In this document: piece after piece, positions 18,751 through 27,883 of the stretch
Position numbering within the stretch: position 1 is the stretch's first letter
Layout: every line of letters starts with the position of its first letter
Assembly (NCBI GenBank): GCA_012523035.1
Contig: JAAYJH010000041.1
Span: forward strand, 1-64,000
Length of the DNA stretch: 64,000 bases
Direction of reading: 5' to 3'
Source of the DNA: Fibrobacter sp.
Lineage (GTDB): Bacteria > Fibrobacterota > Fibrobacteria > Fibrobacterales > Fibrobacteraceae
Notes under the pieces: generated by a model
What the model was told of the DNA's origin: nothing
Seen by the model: only the letters and a program-made list of their open reading frames with translations
Databases searched by the model: none
Position numbers and translations under genes: made by a program

Positions 18751-19488
18751 TTAAATCTCGTTGCGGAATGGATAACCGGCAGGCCCTTGGTAAGGTTGCC
18801 CTGTCTTTTTGATCACAATATCATCTATCCAAACTTTAAATTCAGTGTTTTCATCTTTTCGAACTTCGAGTCTAAAACCCTTAAAGTTGGCCCATCCAAA
18901 AGGCATCAAGACTTCTCGTTGATTTTTTTCATCCCAATAAACTCCTGTTTCTCCAAAAAGCTTTAAGGGGATACTAAAATGAGTCCAGTCGGTGGTGATT
19001 TCACCAAAACTTTTGGAGCGAAGCTTGACTTGCAAAGATTCTCCACTACTTTTCACACCATCATCGACCAGCACAAACAAGGCATTTTCTCCACCCTTGT
19101 TTCCTTTGATCCAAAACTCGATAACCCCTTCTTCCATATAGGGAGTAAGGTCAACAGAACCAGCTATACAGATGGCGACTCCAGAATAATCATCGGCGAT
19201 CAACTCAATTTCCATGGAGAGAGCCCCTTCGATGGCATGGCGGTCTGTCATAAACGGCTCTGGATTTTCTCGAGGGTATTGATAGGTGTAACCACCCCCT
19301 CTAGGAATCGATTCTCTCATCACTACGGTGACAATGTCTTTATCTGGACGAAAAGGCTTTGGTGTTTTAGGTGTGAAGCGATGGGCGTCGCGGTCACGAT
19401 AATCCCCAAAACTAGCCATAGATATAGAAACTAAAAGCAATATAGCGAGCATATGACTTCTTAGACTTAAATACGGTGTTTGTTTCAT
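18751..19488 (-). CDS. Secreted jelly-roll (CBM-like) protein, first gene of the barrel operon
   Basis: I chose the ATG at 19488, preceded by TTGGAG, over a TTG at 19506. The product (245 residues) has a signal peptide (about 1-28, ending MASFG) and a mature domain resembling galactose-binding-like or CBM11/CIA30-type beta-sandwiches: a strand with GVIEFWIKGNKGG, DWTHFSIPLKLFGE, FKGFRLEVRKDENTEFKVWI and the closing DDIVI typical of this fold. It lacks catalytic motifs, so carbohydrate or cell-surface binding is inferred. The following five genes lie 9, 53, 12, 14 and 15 bases apart. Confidence 0.65.
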   Translation of the reverse strand: MKQTPYLSLRSHMLAILLLVSISMASFGDYRDRDAHRFTPKTPKPFRPDKDIVTVVMRESIPRGGGYTYQYPRENPEPFMTDRHAIEGALSMEIELIADDYSGVAICIAGSVDLTPYMEEGVIEFWIKGNKGGENALFVLVDDGVKSSGESLQVKLRSKSFGEITTDWTHFSIPLKLFGETGVYWDEKNQREVLMPFGWANFKGFRLEVRKDENTEFKVWIDDIVIKKTGQPYQGPAGYPFRNEI

Positions 19489-19870
19489 AAGAATAAAAAT
19501 CTCCAATTACCAATATCTGCAATATAAATTGTTTTTTAGCAATATGGTGTAATAATAAGTAAAAAAGAGATAACAAAGACAAGTTTTATTTTAAAAACCC
19601 TCATAAAAGCTTTTTTTGAGTATTAAATGGCGTTTTCTATAGTAAACACTATCTGAAAAAAAAAGATTCCTTTTGATTTTTATTGATTCCTTTCGTTCAT
19701 TTTCATTGCTCTTTGAAAACTCACTTGTTTTATATTTTTTCACTTCGCTTCGTTTTTGGATAAAATGCTTTAAAACTCTTGAGTTCTACTAAAAAATGTC
19801 TAACAAAAACATGGCCTACTTTGTTTGGTGTAAATCGATACTTCTAAGTCTTGCCCAAAAAACTTCATTT

Positions 19871-19899
19871 TTTATAAAGTCTCACACACGCCTGGCTTT
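19871..19899 (+). repeat. Short repeat TATAAAGTCTCACACACGCC, copy 1
   Basis: This ~29-base segment matches 37492-37520 at all but a few positions (shared core AAGTCTCACA-x-ACGCCTGG). It lies in the gene-free DNA about 400 bases upstream of the GH5 gene; the second copy is 140 bases downstream of the GH45 gene. Confidence 0.6.
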
Positions 19900-20061
19900 G
19901 GATTTCATAGTTTAATGCCATTGTGATGACACAGCCACCTTTATTAAGTGAGAGGCTTTTTTTGAGGCTTTTGGATTGACACAATAATACTTTACTTAAA
20001 CACCTTTACTTGAAGTGGAGTTCAATACTTACAAAAAAAATAGTCTTGTGGTCGATTTTGC

Positions 20062-20176
20062 GTTAGGGATTGTAGCGAAAATCCTTTTTTGGTGGAGTGC
20101 TTGGATTGAAATTAAAAAAGATTGTAGCGTAAAGCCCGACCCGCCATTTTTTGTGTTTAATCTTTATTGTGGCGGG
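20062..20176. repeat. Compound repeat element with internal direct and inverted repeats
   Basis: GGATTGTAGCG at 20067-20077 is repeated as AGATTGTAGCG at 20119-20129. CCCGCCA (20140-20146) can pair with TGGCGGG (20170-20176) across a 23-base loop. There is no credible coding frame; a short open frame over it is read through these repeats. The element is more GC-rich than its surroundings. Confidence 0.5.
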
Positions 20177-20233
20177 GAACGCCCATCATTTGTTTGAGAA
20201 TGGTTCTATATGTGTACAAGTTTAAAAAAATGA

Positions 20234-20262
20234 TTGAATCTGTTTTTTTAAATTATTATAGA
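20234..20262 (+). promoter_or_regulatory. Candidate promoter for the GH5 endoglucanase gene
   Basis: TTGAAT (20234-20239) and TATAGA (20257-20262) are separated by 17 bases, about 35 bases before the ATG at 20298. The rest of 19489-20297 holds no gene that I can support. Confidence 0.45.
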
Positions 20263-20297
20263 TTATACTTAGTTTTATTTTATTTTTGAAGGTTTAT

Positions 20298-21677
20298 ATG
20301 CATACTTTATATAAAAAATCAACGATGCTAATTATTTTATTGCTTTCTTTTGCATTTTTCGCTTGCGATAATGGAGGAGGGCTTAGCCACGATCCATCAG
20401 GTAATAATGGAGCTAGTTCTGCCGCTGAACCTACAAGCTCTTCGAGTATAAAGGTCGAAAAAGTGGACTATTCTAAGGCGAGAGCCATGAATAAAAGACT
20501 GGGACGAGGAATTAATTTTGGTAATTCTTGGGAAGCTCCAGGATTATTAGATAATGGATGGGGTAACAAAATCCAAGATGAATGGTTTGATATTGTGAAA
20601 GAAGCAGGGTTTACTTCGATCCGTTTGCCCAACCGATTTAGCCAAAATGCCGAAGAAGAAGCCCCATTTACCATTAGCCAAGATCGTTTTGAAGCTTATA
20701 AAAAACATATAGATAGAGCTCATGAACTGGGTATGCCCGTTATAGTGGATTTTCACCACTATGATGAGTTGCTCGACGATATTAAACAATCTACCATAGA
20801 AAGAAATCGGTGGAGTGCAGAAATTAAAAATTTAAATGCTGAAATTTCAAAGCTAAATTTAGAACTCACTTCTAATGAGCTGAAAATGGACCGAATTTTG
20901 ACTTATGGTGCAGAGATTGCTCAAGAAATTGAAGCAGGATTTAGAGCCGAATTAATAGTTAAAGAAGCAAGAATAGTTGAGATAGAAGGGCTTATGAATG
21001 TGAAAAGTAAGGAGATGGAAAGATTTGCTGCGATTTGGGAGCAAGTGGCTGAGGCTTTAGATGTTTATCCCGATTCTATGCTTGTTTTTGAGGCTTTTAA
21101 TGAGCCCAACGGTATTTCTAATGAGATGGTGAATCTAATCAATAAAACCGCTTACGATGCTATCAGAAAACATAGTAAGGGAAAAACTATTATTTTGAAT
21201 CCTAATGAATTTGCGAAGTTTTATAAATTAAAAGATATGGTGATTCCTAAAGATGGTAATTTAATTATCACTGGGCACTACTATGAACCCTATGAATATA
21301 GCCACCAAGGGCATGGTTATAAATGTTTAGGAGATGAGGCCTGGGCCGGAGATAAAGAGGCTGTCCAGAAAATGAAGGCGGATTTTGACGAGTATGTGGC
21401 TATGGCTCAAGAATACTTTCCCGATGTGAATGGTGGGCATATCCCTTTGCATATGGGAGAATTTGGTGTCTCAGGTAAAAGTTGCAGGGGCGATGAAGAA
21501 GAAAACCCATCCGATGAGAGAAGAGCCCTCTGGACTAAAGAGCTGATTCAAATTGCTGAAAGCCACGATATTTCTTGGCACTATTGGGGTTTTGCTGGAG
21601 TGGGTGGTTTTGAAGCCTACGATAAAAAAGAAAAGGCGTGGTATCCAGGTATGCTAGAGGCACTTACTCAAGATTAA
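20298..21677 (+). CDS. GH5 endoglucanase lipoprotein with a coiled coil inserted in the catalytic domain
   Basis: I chose the ATG at 20298, preceded by GAAGG, giving 459 residues. The lipoprotein signal ends FFAC (Cys23), followed by a Ser-rich spacer to about 55. The GH5 barrel has GRGINFGNSWEAP (69-81), GFTSIRLP, PVIVDFHHYDE (147-157), the acid/base FEAFNEPNG (Glu269), GHYYEPYEYSHQG, and the nucleophile LHMGEFG (Glu388). Between the HHYDE loop and the helix ERFAAIWEQVAEAL lies an extra charged helical pair at about 163-238 (AEIKNLNAEISKLNLEL and following) that GH5 enzymes normally lack. The enzyme should cut beta-1,4-glucan at the cell surface. A terminator follows at 21686. Confidence 0.9.
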   Translation: MHTLYKKSTMLIILLLSFAFFACDNGGGLSHDPSGNNGASSAAEPTSSSSIKVEKVDYSKARAMNKRLGRGINFGNSWEAPGLLDNGWGNKIQDEWFDIVKEAGFTSIRLPNRFSQNAEEEAPFTISQDRFEAYKKHIDRAHELGMPVIVDFHHYDELLDDIKQSTIERNRWSAEIKNLNAEISKLNLELTSNELKMDRILTYGAEIAQEIEAGFRAELIVKEARIVEIEGLMNVKSKEMERFAAIWEQVAEALDVYPDSMLVFEAFNEPNGISNEMVNLINKTAYDAIRKHSKGKTIILNPNEFAKFYKLKDMVIPKDGNLIITGHYYEPYEYSHQGHGYKCLGDEAWAGDKEAVQKMKADFDEYVAMAQEYFPDVNGGHIPLHMGEFGVSGKSCRGDEEENPSDERRALWTKELIQIAESHDISWHYWGFAGVGGFEAYDKKEKAWYPGMLEALTQD

Positions 21678-21685
21678 AGTTTTAG

Positions 21686-21713
21686 AAGAGTCCTGTTTTT
21701 GGATAGGACTCTT
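21686..21713 (+). terminator. Hairpin terminator downstream of the GH5 gene
   Basis: Perfect 9-bp arms AAGAGTCCT (21686-21694) and AGGACTCTT (21705-21713), 8 bases after the GH5 stop. The T-tract is weak (GATTTATT). It could also serve the convergent lpxA. Confidence 0.65.
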
Positions 21714-21760
21714 GATTTATTCGTCGATGCCAATAAACATTTGAAATAGCTGAGGATTAT

Positions 21761-22522
21761 TTAAGGCCTTATTAAGTTTTGTATGTTTTGATTGAAGAAA
21801 GTGGAGAACAAAGAGTCTTCACTTTTTTTTATTTGTTCTATGCTTTCTTTGATGGGCCGTTTGGATCTGTATAATTCTCGATAAATTTTGTCTATGGAAA
21901 GGATCCTTTCTGGAGGGAATAGAGCGGGAAACCTTTTCAATGCATGCAAGTTGATAGAGGCCCACTTTAATGGATTGCCAAGAGCTTTGCTTGCTGGAGG
22001 TACATCTCTGTCTACTTTGAGCGTGCCCCCTATAAAAGAATAGGCTCCTATACGACAAAATTGATGCACTGCGGTGTTTCCACCAATGGTAGCATAGGCT
22101 CCAACCTCGACATGCCCCCCCAATTGAACACCGTTGGCTAGTACAGCCCCCTTTTCTATTCTGCAATCATGACCAATGTGAGAATAGGCCATGATTAAGA
22201 CTTCGTCTTGGATGATGGTTTTTTGAGTGGCAATGGTTCCACGGTTCAATGTGCAATATTCTCGAATGACGCAAGACTCCCCTATTTCTAGTGCGGTGGC
22301 TTCGCCTTTGTATTTTAAGTCTTGAGGTGCCGCTCCTAAAACAGCTCCATCGTATACAATCGTGTTTTTTTTAATTTTTGTGCCAGAGACTACTCGAACT
22401 CGAGCTTCTAAAACTACCCCGCTTTCAATTTCTACGCCTTCTTCTACTATGCACCAAGGGCCTATTTTGGCGTCGGTATGGATTTTTGTGTGTTTGTGGA
22501 CTAATGCTGTAGGGTGTATCAT
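21761..22522 (-). CDS. lpxA: UDP-N-acetylglucosamine O-acyltransferase
   Basis: This 253-residue cytoplasmic enzyme carries out the first step of lipid A synthesis. It begins with MIHPTALVHKHTKI and left-handed beta-helix hexapeptide repeats. The catalytic His lies in LIMAYSHIGHDCRI, and GGHVEVGAYATIGGNTAVHQFCRIG follows as the core. The helical C-terminal region starts at about 190 (HALKRFPALFPPERI). It shows that the organism has an LPS-type outer membrane. It is divergent from the GT2 gene with only 25 bases between starts. Confidence 0.95.
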   Translation of the reverse strand: MIHPTALVHKHTKIHTDAKIGPWCIVEEGVEIESGVVLEARVRVVSGTKIKKNTIVYDGAVLGAAPQDLKYKGEATALEIGESCVIREYCTLNRGTIATQKTIIQDEVLIMAYSHIGHDCRIEKGAVLANGVQLGGHVEVGAYATIGGNTAVHQFCRIGAYSFIGGTLKVDRDVPPASKALGNPLKWASINLHALKRFPALFPPERILSIDKIYRELYRSKRPIKESIEQIKKSEDSLFSTFFNQNIQNLIRP

Positions 22523-22547
22523 ATGGAAGAATATATATTTAAAGTCT

Positions 22548-23654
22548 ATGAGTGTATTTATTTTAATTGTGATTTCTGGATTTTATGCCTTCTTGATTTT
22601 GTTTTTTAGTGTTGGTATTTTGAAAACAAAAAAGAGATCGGTTGTTAAAACTTCTCCGTTGTCTGTTTCTGTGGTGGTGCCCATGCGAAATGAAGAGGAG
22701 TTTTTACCTAGAACCTTGAAGGCTTTGGCAGAGCAAGATTTTGAGGGAGATTGGGAAGTGATTTTGGTGAATGACCGCTCCACAGATGCTACGCCTGAGA
22801 TTATTGAAGATTTTTGTAAAAAAAACAACTTGTTTCGATGCTTGCACTTGGATCATAGCTTACCCGATGTTGAAGGCCCCAAAAAAAGAGCCTTAGAGTA
22901 TGGATTTAAAGAGGCTAAATATGAGGTGCTCTTGATTATGGACGCCGATTGCATGCCTTCTAAAACCTGGGTTTCTTCGATGCTCGATTGCTTCGACGAA
23001 AACATACAAATTGTTCAAGGGGCTAAAAAAAACACTGGGACTGCTTCTATTTTACATAGAGTGCAACAATTGGAAACACTGGGTTTTACTGCAATAGAAG
23101 CGGCTGGCTACACGCTAGGAGTCCCTATGCTTGCTAGTGCGGCTTCATTAGCATATCGAAAAGACTTGTTTTTTAAAGTGAATGGCTTTGAGGATTTAAT
23201 GGGCTACTCTTCTGGAGATGATGATATGCTAATCCACAAAATGATACAAGAGGAGGGTGTTGGTTATTGCTATAATTTAGACCCAAATGCAATTATGAAA
23301 ACTGCCCCCGTGGATTCTTGGAAAGCTTTATTTTACCAGAGGGCACGATGGTCTAGCAATGGAGCTAAATACCAAAATCCTTTTTATGTTTTGCTTTTAT
23401 CTTTGATTTATTCTTTCTTTGTTTGGCTTTTTGTCAGTCCGTGGCTGGCTTTGTTCTTGAAGTTTCCATGGCAATGGTTTTGGGCCCCGTTTTTGATGAA
23501 ATGCATGTTAGATTTTATTTTTTTAGGGATTGCAGCCTTTAAATTGGAGCAAAAGAAATTGCTTTTTTCTTTGCCCTTAGTAGAGTTCATTCAGGTGCCT
23601 ATGATTGTATTGAGCGTGCCTTTTGGATGGTTGGGTTTGTTTAAATGGAAGTGA
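22548..23654 (+). CDS. Membrane-bound family 2 glycosyltransferase
   Basis: The frame is open far upstream across lpxA, but the likely start is the ATG at 22548, giving 369 residues beginning MSVFILIVISGFYAFLILF (membrane helix). The GT-A domain has SVSVVVPMRNEEEFLPRTL, VNDRSTDAT, the DxD region IMDADCMPS, a GDDDML acceptor motif and the QRARWSSNG motif of processive-type GT2 enzymes. Two more membrane segments close the protein. It probably transfers a sugar to a lipid or polysaccharide on the inner membrane; the acceptor is not known. Its last 14 bases overlap the convergent cca gene. Confidence 0.85.
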   Translation: MSVFILIVISGFYAFLILFFSVGILKTKKRSVVKTSPLSVSVVVPMRNEEEFLPRTLKALAEQDFEGDWEVILVNDRSTDATPEIIEDFCKKNNLFRCLHLDHSLPDVEGPKKRALEYGFKEAKYEVLLIMDADCMPSKTWVSSMLDCFDENIQIVQGAKKNTGTASILHRVQQLETLGFTAIEAAGYTLGVPMLASAASLAYRKDLFFKVNGFEDLMGYSSGDDDMLIHKMIQEEGVGYCYNLDPNAIMKTAPVDSWKALFYQRARWSSNGAKYQNPFYVLLLSLIYSFFVWLFVSPWLALFLKFPWQWFWAPFLMKCMLDFIFLGIAAFKLEQKKLLFSLPLVEFIQVPMIVLSVPFGWLGLFKWK

Positions 23655-24963
23655 TGACTTGACGCAACCAGTCTATTGCTTCTTTTTGAGTTTTAATTTT
23701 TCCTTCCAGTTGCTGTTCAAAGCATTCTTGTATATATACTCCAAATTTGGGACTGGGTTTTAGGCCTTCTGCAACGAGTAATTTTCCAGTCAAAAGAGCC
23801 TTTGGAGGCTTTTCAAATACATCCAAATCTTTTGCTTTTTGATAGAGTGCCTGTAAACACTTTTGAGACTGTTCGTTTTGGTATAATGGATGAGATTCCC
23901 AATAATATTTCGCTAAAAAAAGTCCATTGAGTTTGAGTGACAAACGGCGTACTTGTGAATCAGTGAAGCTTTGTTCCACTTCTAAATCCTTTCCCTTCCA
24001 TAAGATTTCTATGTCTCGTATCAATTTCACCTCATTAGTGATTTTTGCTAAAAAACTTTGTAAATCTTGAAGTTTTTGAGTCTGATCTAATAATGCTGTG
24101 AAAAACAAAACACATCGATTGTGATCGATTAAATCTAAGGAATTTTCTTGTAGATGATCTAAAAACTCACCCAATAATGACCATGAATAATGAGTGGCTT
24201 GTATCTCTGGGAAAAATCGTTGTAAATCCATTTGCAAAAATGCGGCTAAACCATATGACGCTTTTCCTGGTTTCAAAAACCATTTTTTAAACTCTTCGAA
24301 AATTCGCTCAAATGAAAGGTCTTCTATGCTTAAAGAACGGCAAAGAGCTGCTGTTTGAATGTCCAGACTTAAACTAAATCGAGAAGCAAATTGAACCCCT
24401 CTTAATACTCGAAGAGAATCTTCTGCAAAAGACGCCCCGACATGCCTTAAGACTTTTTTCTTTAGATCCGATTTACCATCATATGGGTCTTCTAAACTTA
24501 AATCTGGAAGCCTCATCCCCATGGCGTTGATTGTGAAATCGCGACGGTAAGCTGCTTTTTCAAAACTTAAATCGGAATGAGTTTGGACCAAAAAACCACG
24601 ATGCCCCTTGCCTATTTTATTTTCTGTTCTAGGGAAAGAAAAATCCAATGCATAAGTTTTGTACATCAAATGTATAACACCAAAAGCACGCCCGACTAAA
24701 TTAGGACGCGCATATTGAGACAATATTTCTATGAGTTCTTCTTGACTTAACCTATAAACTTCTATGTCAAAATCTCGACTTTCTAAACCTAAGAGGGCGT
24801 CTCGAACCCAGCCCCCCACCAAATAAGAGTCACCACCTTTGGATTTTATTTTTTGAGAGATTTCAAACAATACTTCTGGAAAAACAGGACTAAAAAGTAC
24901 ACCATCAATACTTTGAATTTGTATATCCTGTTTCAAACACTGCTTTTTTATAGGTTTTGACAT
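23641..24963 (-). CDS. cca: CCA-adding tRNA nucleotidyltransferase / poly(A) polymerase family
   Basis: The class II nucleotidyltransferase (440 residues) has the head motif SYLVGGWVRDALLG (45-58), the catalytic pair in SRDFDIEVY (Asp-x-Asp, about 64-66), RRDFTINAMG, and the LRVLRGVQFASRF neck motif. The tail is helical and divergent. The one tRNA gene in the window does not encode its CCA end, which fits the need for this enzyme. A poly(A) polymerase role cannot be excluded from sequence alone. Confidence 0.88.
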   Translation of the reverse strand: MSKPIKKQCLKQDIQIQSIDGVLFSPVFPEVLFEISQKIKSKGGDSYLVGGWVRDALLGLESRDFDIEVYRLSQEELIEILSQYARPNLVGRAFGVIHLMYKTYALDFSFPRTENKIGKGHRGFLVQTHSDLSFEKAAYRRDFTINAMGMRLPDLSLEDPYDGKSDLKKKVLRHVGASFAEDSLRVLRGVQFASRFSLSLDIQTAALCRSLSIEDLSFERIFEEFKKWFLKPGKASYGLAAFLQMDLQRFFPEIQATHYSWSLLGEFLDHLQENSLDLIDHNRCVLFFTALLDQTQKLQDLQSFLAKITNEVKLIRDIEILWKGKDLEVEQSFTDSQVRRLSLKLNGLFLAKYYWESHPLYQNEQSQKCLQALYQKAKDLDVFEKPPKALLTGKLLVAEGLKPSPKFGVYIQECFEQQLEGKIKTQKEAIDWLRQVITSI

Positions 24964-24971
24964 CTTCTCCC

Positions 24972-27203
24972 TTAGTGTATAATCAAAATCTTCCCTTTTT
25001 CTAACTTAGTGCCGTCTTTTATAAAATAATGATAAAGGCCAGGAGCTAATAGTTTTCCATTTTTATCCAATAGATTCCACTCCACACGACCACCCTCTAA
25101 ATCTTGATTTTTAAAAACTTTGACCAGTGAACCGCCAGAGTTAAAAACTTGAATATGTGCAGACTCTGGGACATAGTCTATCACTATTTTTTCATGTTGT
25201 TTTTTTAAAAATGGATTAGGATAAACCAAAGGTTTTTGAGGGGCATCTGGTGTCATGAATTTTTCTGCACTTCGAAGTTCTTTTCTAAGCATTCGTGTGA
25301 CTCCCAAATCATGAGCCACCCAAAGCATCCCTAAAACAGAATCAATCCCTATATCATAAACTTCATTGCTGAGCAAACCATTGCTTTCTTTAAAATGCAA
25401 AGTTTCTAAAGTATCGGGAGAAGCATTTTTTAAATGAAAGCGATAAAGACCTTGATTGCCTCCCACCCATAGATTCCCTTGCACATCGACTTGAATAGAA
25501 GAATTACTAGCACCAGAATAACTGTTTATTTTTTGTGGACTTTGAAACTCTGTATCAAAAGGCTCTAAATACGCCAAACTTCGGTGACCTAAACCCCAAA
25601 GACGGCCTGTGGCATCAAAATCTAAATCTACAATTCGTTCTTCATTAGCCATTTTATAGGTTTTTAGCTGAACCTCTGTGAGCCTTCCCCCTGATTTTGC
25701 GGGAGACCTGAAACTAAATACATCTAAAGCACCACTTCCTGTAGGCACTTGAGTGCTTGCCGCACTAGAATATAGCAACCATTCATTAGGATCTTCTGGT
25801 GAGAATCTCGCTTTTAAAACTCCTGAATGTGGAGTACTGCCTATATTGTTAGCACAACTGACATTGCCTTCTAAATCAATATATGCAAAACCATATTTCT
25901 CTTTTCCCCAATAAGAAACTAAAAACCCAGATTCATCGGGAGCTACGGTAGAACTTGTTGAAACTATATAATAATCCAAGAACTCTTCTATACAAGAAGC
26001 CTTTGGCTCTATCCACTTAAAAAATTCAAAACCATTGTTTCTTTGTAAAATGTAACCCCCACCCCACAACGAATAAATCATATTTCCATTTCTATCTACA
26101 CTCACTGATTTTGTATGATGTTCTATAGCAGACAACTCAGAACTATAGGGAGTAAAATTAACTAGCACAGGATCTGCCCAAGATATTCCGTTACTATATG
26201 CGATAGAATCATGAGTAGAAACCGCTAAAACCCCTCCGCTTACCATAGGCAATATCTGAAACACCGCCCCTAAACGGTATTCATCCCAAGTTGAAAAATC
26301 TATATAGCCAGATTTATTTTTGAGAATCACCTTGTTGGGACCTATTAAGTAAAAAGCATCTTTATATTTAAGAACCCACTCTACCTCGCTTTTCTTGTCT
26401 GTGATAAATTGTGGATCTTTATAAGATTTACCTTCTAATAAAATATTTTCTAAGCCAAGAGCTGCTTGCGTCTTTTCTCCTTTTGGATTGAATTCAAATG
26501 TGCCTCTGTGAGGAGAGAAAACAAGAGAATCTCCTCCCCATGTCATAGCACGGACTGTGTCTCTAGGGTTTTGCCTCCACTTCTTCCATGAATCTGGATT
26601 AGCTAATAAAACATCGTTTGATAAATTCTTCCAATCCATTTTGCGAACAAATACATTTGTCCCCAATGCTACAAATAAAGAATCTCCTTTTTGATAAAGG
26701 GCTGTGATTGGATTAGAAGTCAATCGATACCCTGCAATCGAGTGGAGTGAAATAATAGACCTGTCGGTATTCAAATCAATAAAAGCAAGTTTATCATTGA
26801 AGCCAAGCACTAAAACCCACTGGTTCACAATCGCTATAGAAGGGATTAATTCACTAGAAAGACTCACAAAAGAACGATTCACTACCTGAAATGGCTTTAA
26901 TGCCGCATCGGTTTTAAGAATCAAAGCGTTTTTTGAAATTGCATAGACAAAATCTTCGTTTGCCACTACTGTCAAAAATGAAGTTTCTTCTAAACCATCA
27001 CTAGCAGTATAAAGCTTAGAAAAAACTTCAGGATTTAAAACTCGAATGCCGCCATCTGTAGCCAAAAACAAATTATCTTGAAATAAGCTTGCAGAATGTA
27101 TGTTTTGCGGTATAGAAAAACCTTTTATCCCATTTGCTAACACAACAAACGGAATCCAGCACAGCATTAAAAACGCATAAAAAAAATTCTTTTTCAAAAA
27201 CAC
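24972..27203 (-). CDS. Secreted beta-propeller protein with T9SS/FlgD-like C-terminal domain (PorZ-like)
   Basis: The 743-residue protein has a signal peptide (about 1-23, ending VVLA), then repeated propeller blades such as SLFQDNLFLATDGGIRVLN and TASDGLEETSFLTVVAN, resembling the N-terminal part of PorZ and two-component-regulator propellers. Residues about 655-743 read YPNPFLKKQHEKIVIDYVP, then IQVFNSGGSLVKVF and LAPGLYHYFI, like the FlgD-Ig or type A C-terminal domain used for type IX secretion. No ATG fits: the start is a GTG at 27203 or, better spaced from AAAGG, a TTG at 27197. An ECF sigma gene is 101 bases upstream in the same direction. Confidence 0.7.
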   Translation of the reverse strand: MFLKKNFFYAFLMLCWIPFVVLANGIKGFSIPQNIHSASLFQDNLFLATDGGIRVLNPEVFSKLYTASDGLEETSFLTVVANEDFVYAISKNALILKTDAALKPFQVVNRSFVSLSSELIPSIAIVNQWVLVLGFNDKLAFIDLNTDRSIISLHSIAGYRLTSNPITALYQKGDSLFVALGTNVFVRKMDWKNLSNDVLLANPDSWKKWRQNPRDTVRAMTWGGDSLVFSPHRGTFEFNPKGEKTQAALGLENILLEGKSYKDPQFITDKKSEVEWVLKYKDAFYLIGPNKVILKNKSGYIDFSTWDEYRLGAVFQILPMVSGGVLAVSTHDSIAYSNGISWADPVLVNFTPYSSELSAIEHHTKSVSVDRNGNMIYSLWGGGYILQRNNGFEFFKWIEPKASCIEEFLDYYIVSTSSTVAPDESGFLVSYWGKEKYGFAYIDLEGNVSCANNIGSTPHSGVLKARFSPEDPNEWLLYSSAASTQVPTGSGALDVFSFRSPAKSGGRLTEVQLKTYKMANEERIVDLDFDATGRLWGLGHRSLAYLEPFDTEFQSPQKINSYSGASNSSIQVDVQGNLWVGGNQGLYRFHLKNASPDTLETLHFKESNGLLSNEVYDIGIDSVLGMLWVAHDLGVTRMLRKELRSAEKFMTPDAPQKPLVYPNPFLKKQHEKIVIDYVPESAHIQVFNSGGSLVKVFKNQDLEGGRVEWNLLDKNGKLLAPGLYHYFIKDGTKLEKGKILIIH

Positions 27204-27304
27204 CTTTTAAAAATACAAAAATTCATCTCAAATAATGTTAAAACCGAAAGAAGAACCCTATTTTTGTTGGATTGTGAAAGCAAATAGTTTTTTTTGTGAA
27301 AACA

Positions 27305-27826
27305 CTAGTTTAATAGCAAATAAACCTTTCTTAACGATTTTTTGATTTTATTACTGATTGCTGAAATGGAGATCCCCAAATGCTCACTAATTTCACTTTG
27401 CGTTTTCCCTTCAAAGTAATACATATAAATCACTTTTTTATTCTTAGCATCTATATTTTGGAATAGAGAATTTATTAAGGTCATACAGTTTTTTTTCTCT
27501 GATAAATGGCTGTTTTCTATAGAATATGTACTAAAAAAATCTTTAAGTAAAAAATTGTTCCAGTTTTTATTGTTTTGTCGCCAACGATCTATAACTAAGT
27601 TTTTACAAGTCACCCATATCCAAGCCTCTATATTTTCATGTTTTGACAAGGACTCGGTATTTCGTAAAATTTTCAAATAAATCTCTTGCCGCAAATCTCT
27701 AGCATACTCAGGGTCCCTAGAAATTAAAAGACAAATTGCATAGACTTTATTAAAATATTCAGAAGAAAAAAGGTGAGACCTATCTAAGTTGGTTTTCTTT
27801 TCCTTAATTTTTATATTGTAGTGCAT
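27305..27826 (-). CDS. ECF-type RNA polymerase sigma factor
   Basis: The 173-residue protein has sigma region 2 (about 22-92: FNKVYAICLLISRDPEYARD, then AWIWVTCKNLVIDRWRQ) and region 4 (about 118-170: KKVIYMYYFEGKTQSEISEH with the helix-turn-helix LGISISAISNKIKKSL). No extra C-terminal domain and no anti-sigma gene are seen next to it. The next gene in the same direction is the PorZ-like protein. In Bacteroidota an ECF factor (SigP) with PorX/PorY controls type IX secretion genes; a similar link here is inference. Confidence 0.88.
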   Translation of the reverse strand: MHYNIKIKEKKTNLDRSHLFSSEYFNKVYAICLLISRDPEYARDLRQEIYLKILRNTESLSKHENIEAWIWVTCKNLVIDRWRQNNKNWNNFLLKDFFSTYSIENSHLSEKKNCMTLINSLFQNIDAKNKKVIYMYYFEGKTQSEISEHLGISISAISNKIKKSLRKVYLLLN

Positions 27827-27883
27827 TATAAATCAACACTCCACAGTGTTATCATTTATAATTAACCATAGCGAGTAAAATTT

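Noticed and set aside
20015-20197. Sixty-codon open frame upstream of the GH5 gene
   Set aside because: It runs through a direct and inverted repeat element, has no domain and no ribosome site that I trust.
22362-22547. N-terminal extension of the GT2 glycosyltransferase into lpxA
   Set aside because: It would be antisense to most of the lpxA N-terminus; a membrane helix begins right at the ATG at 22548.
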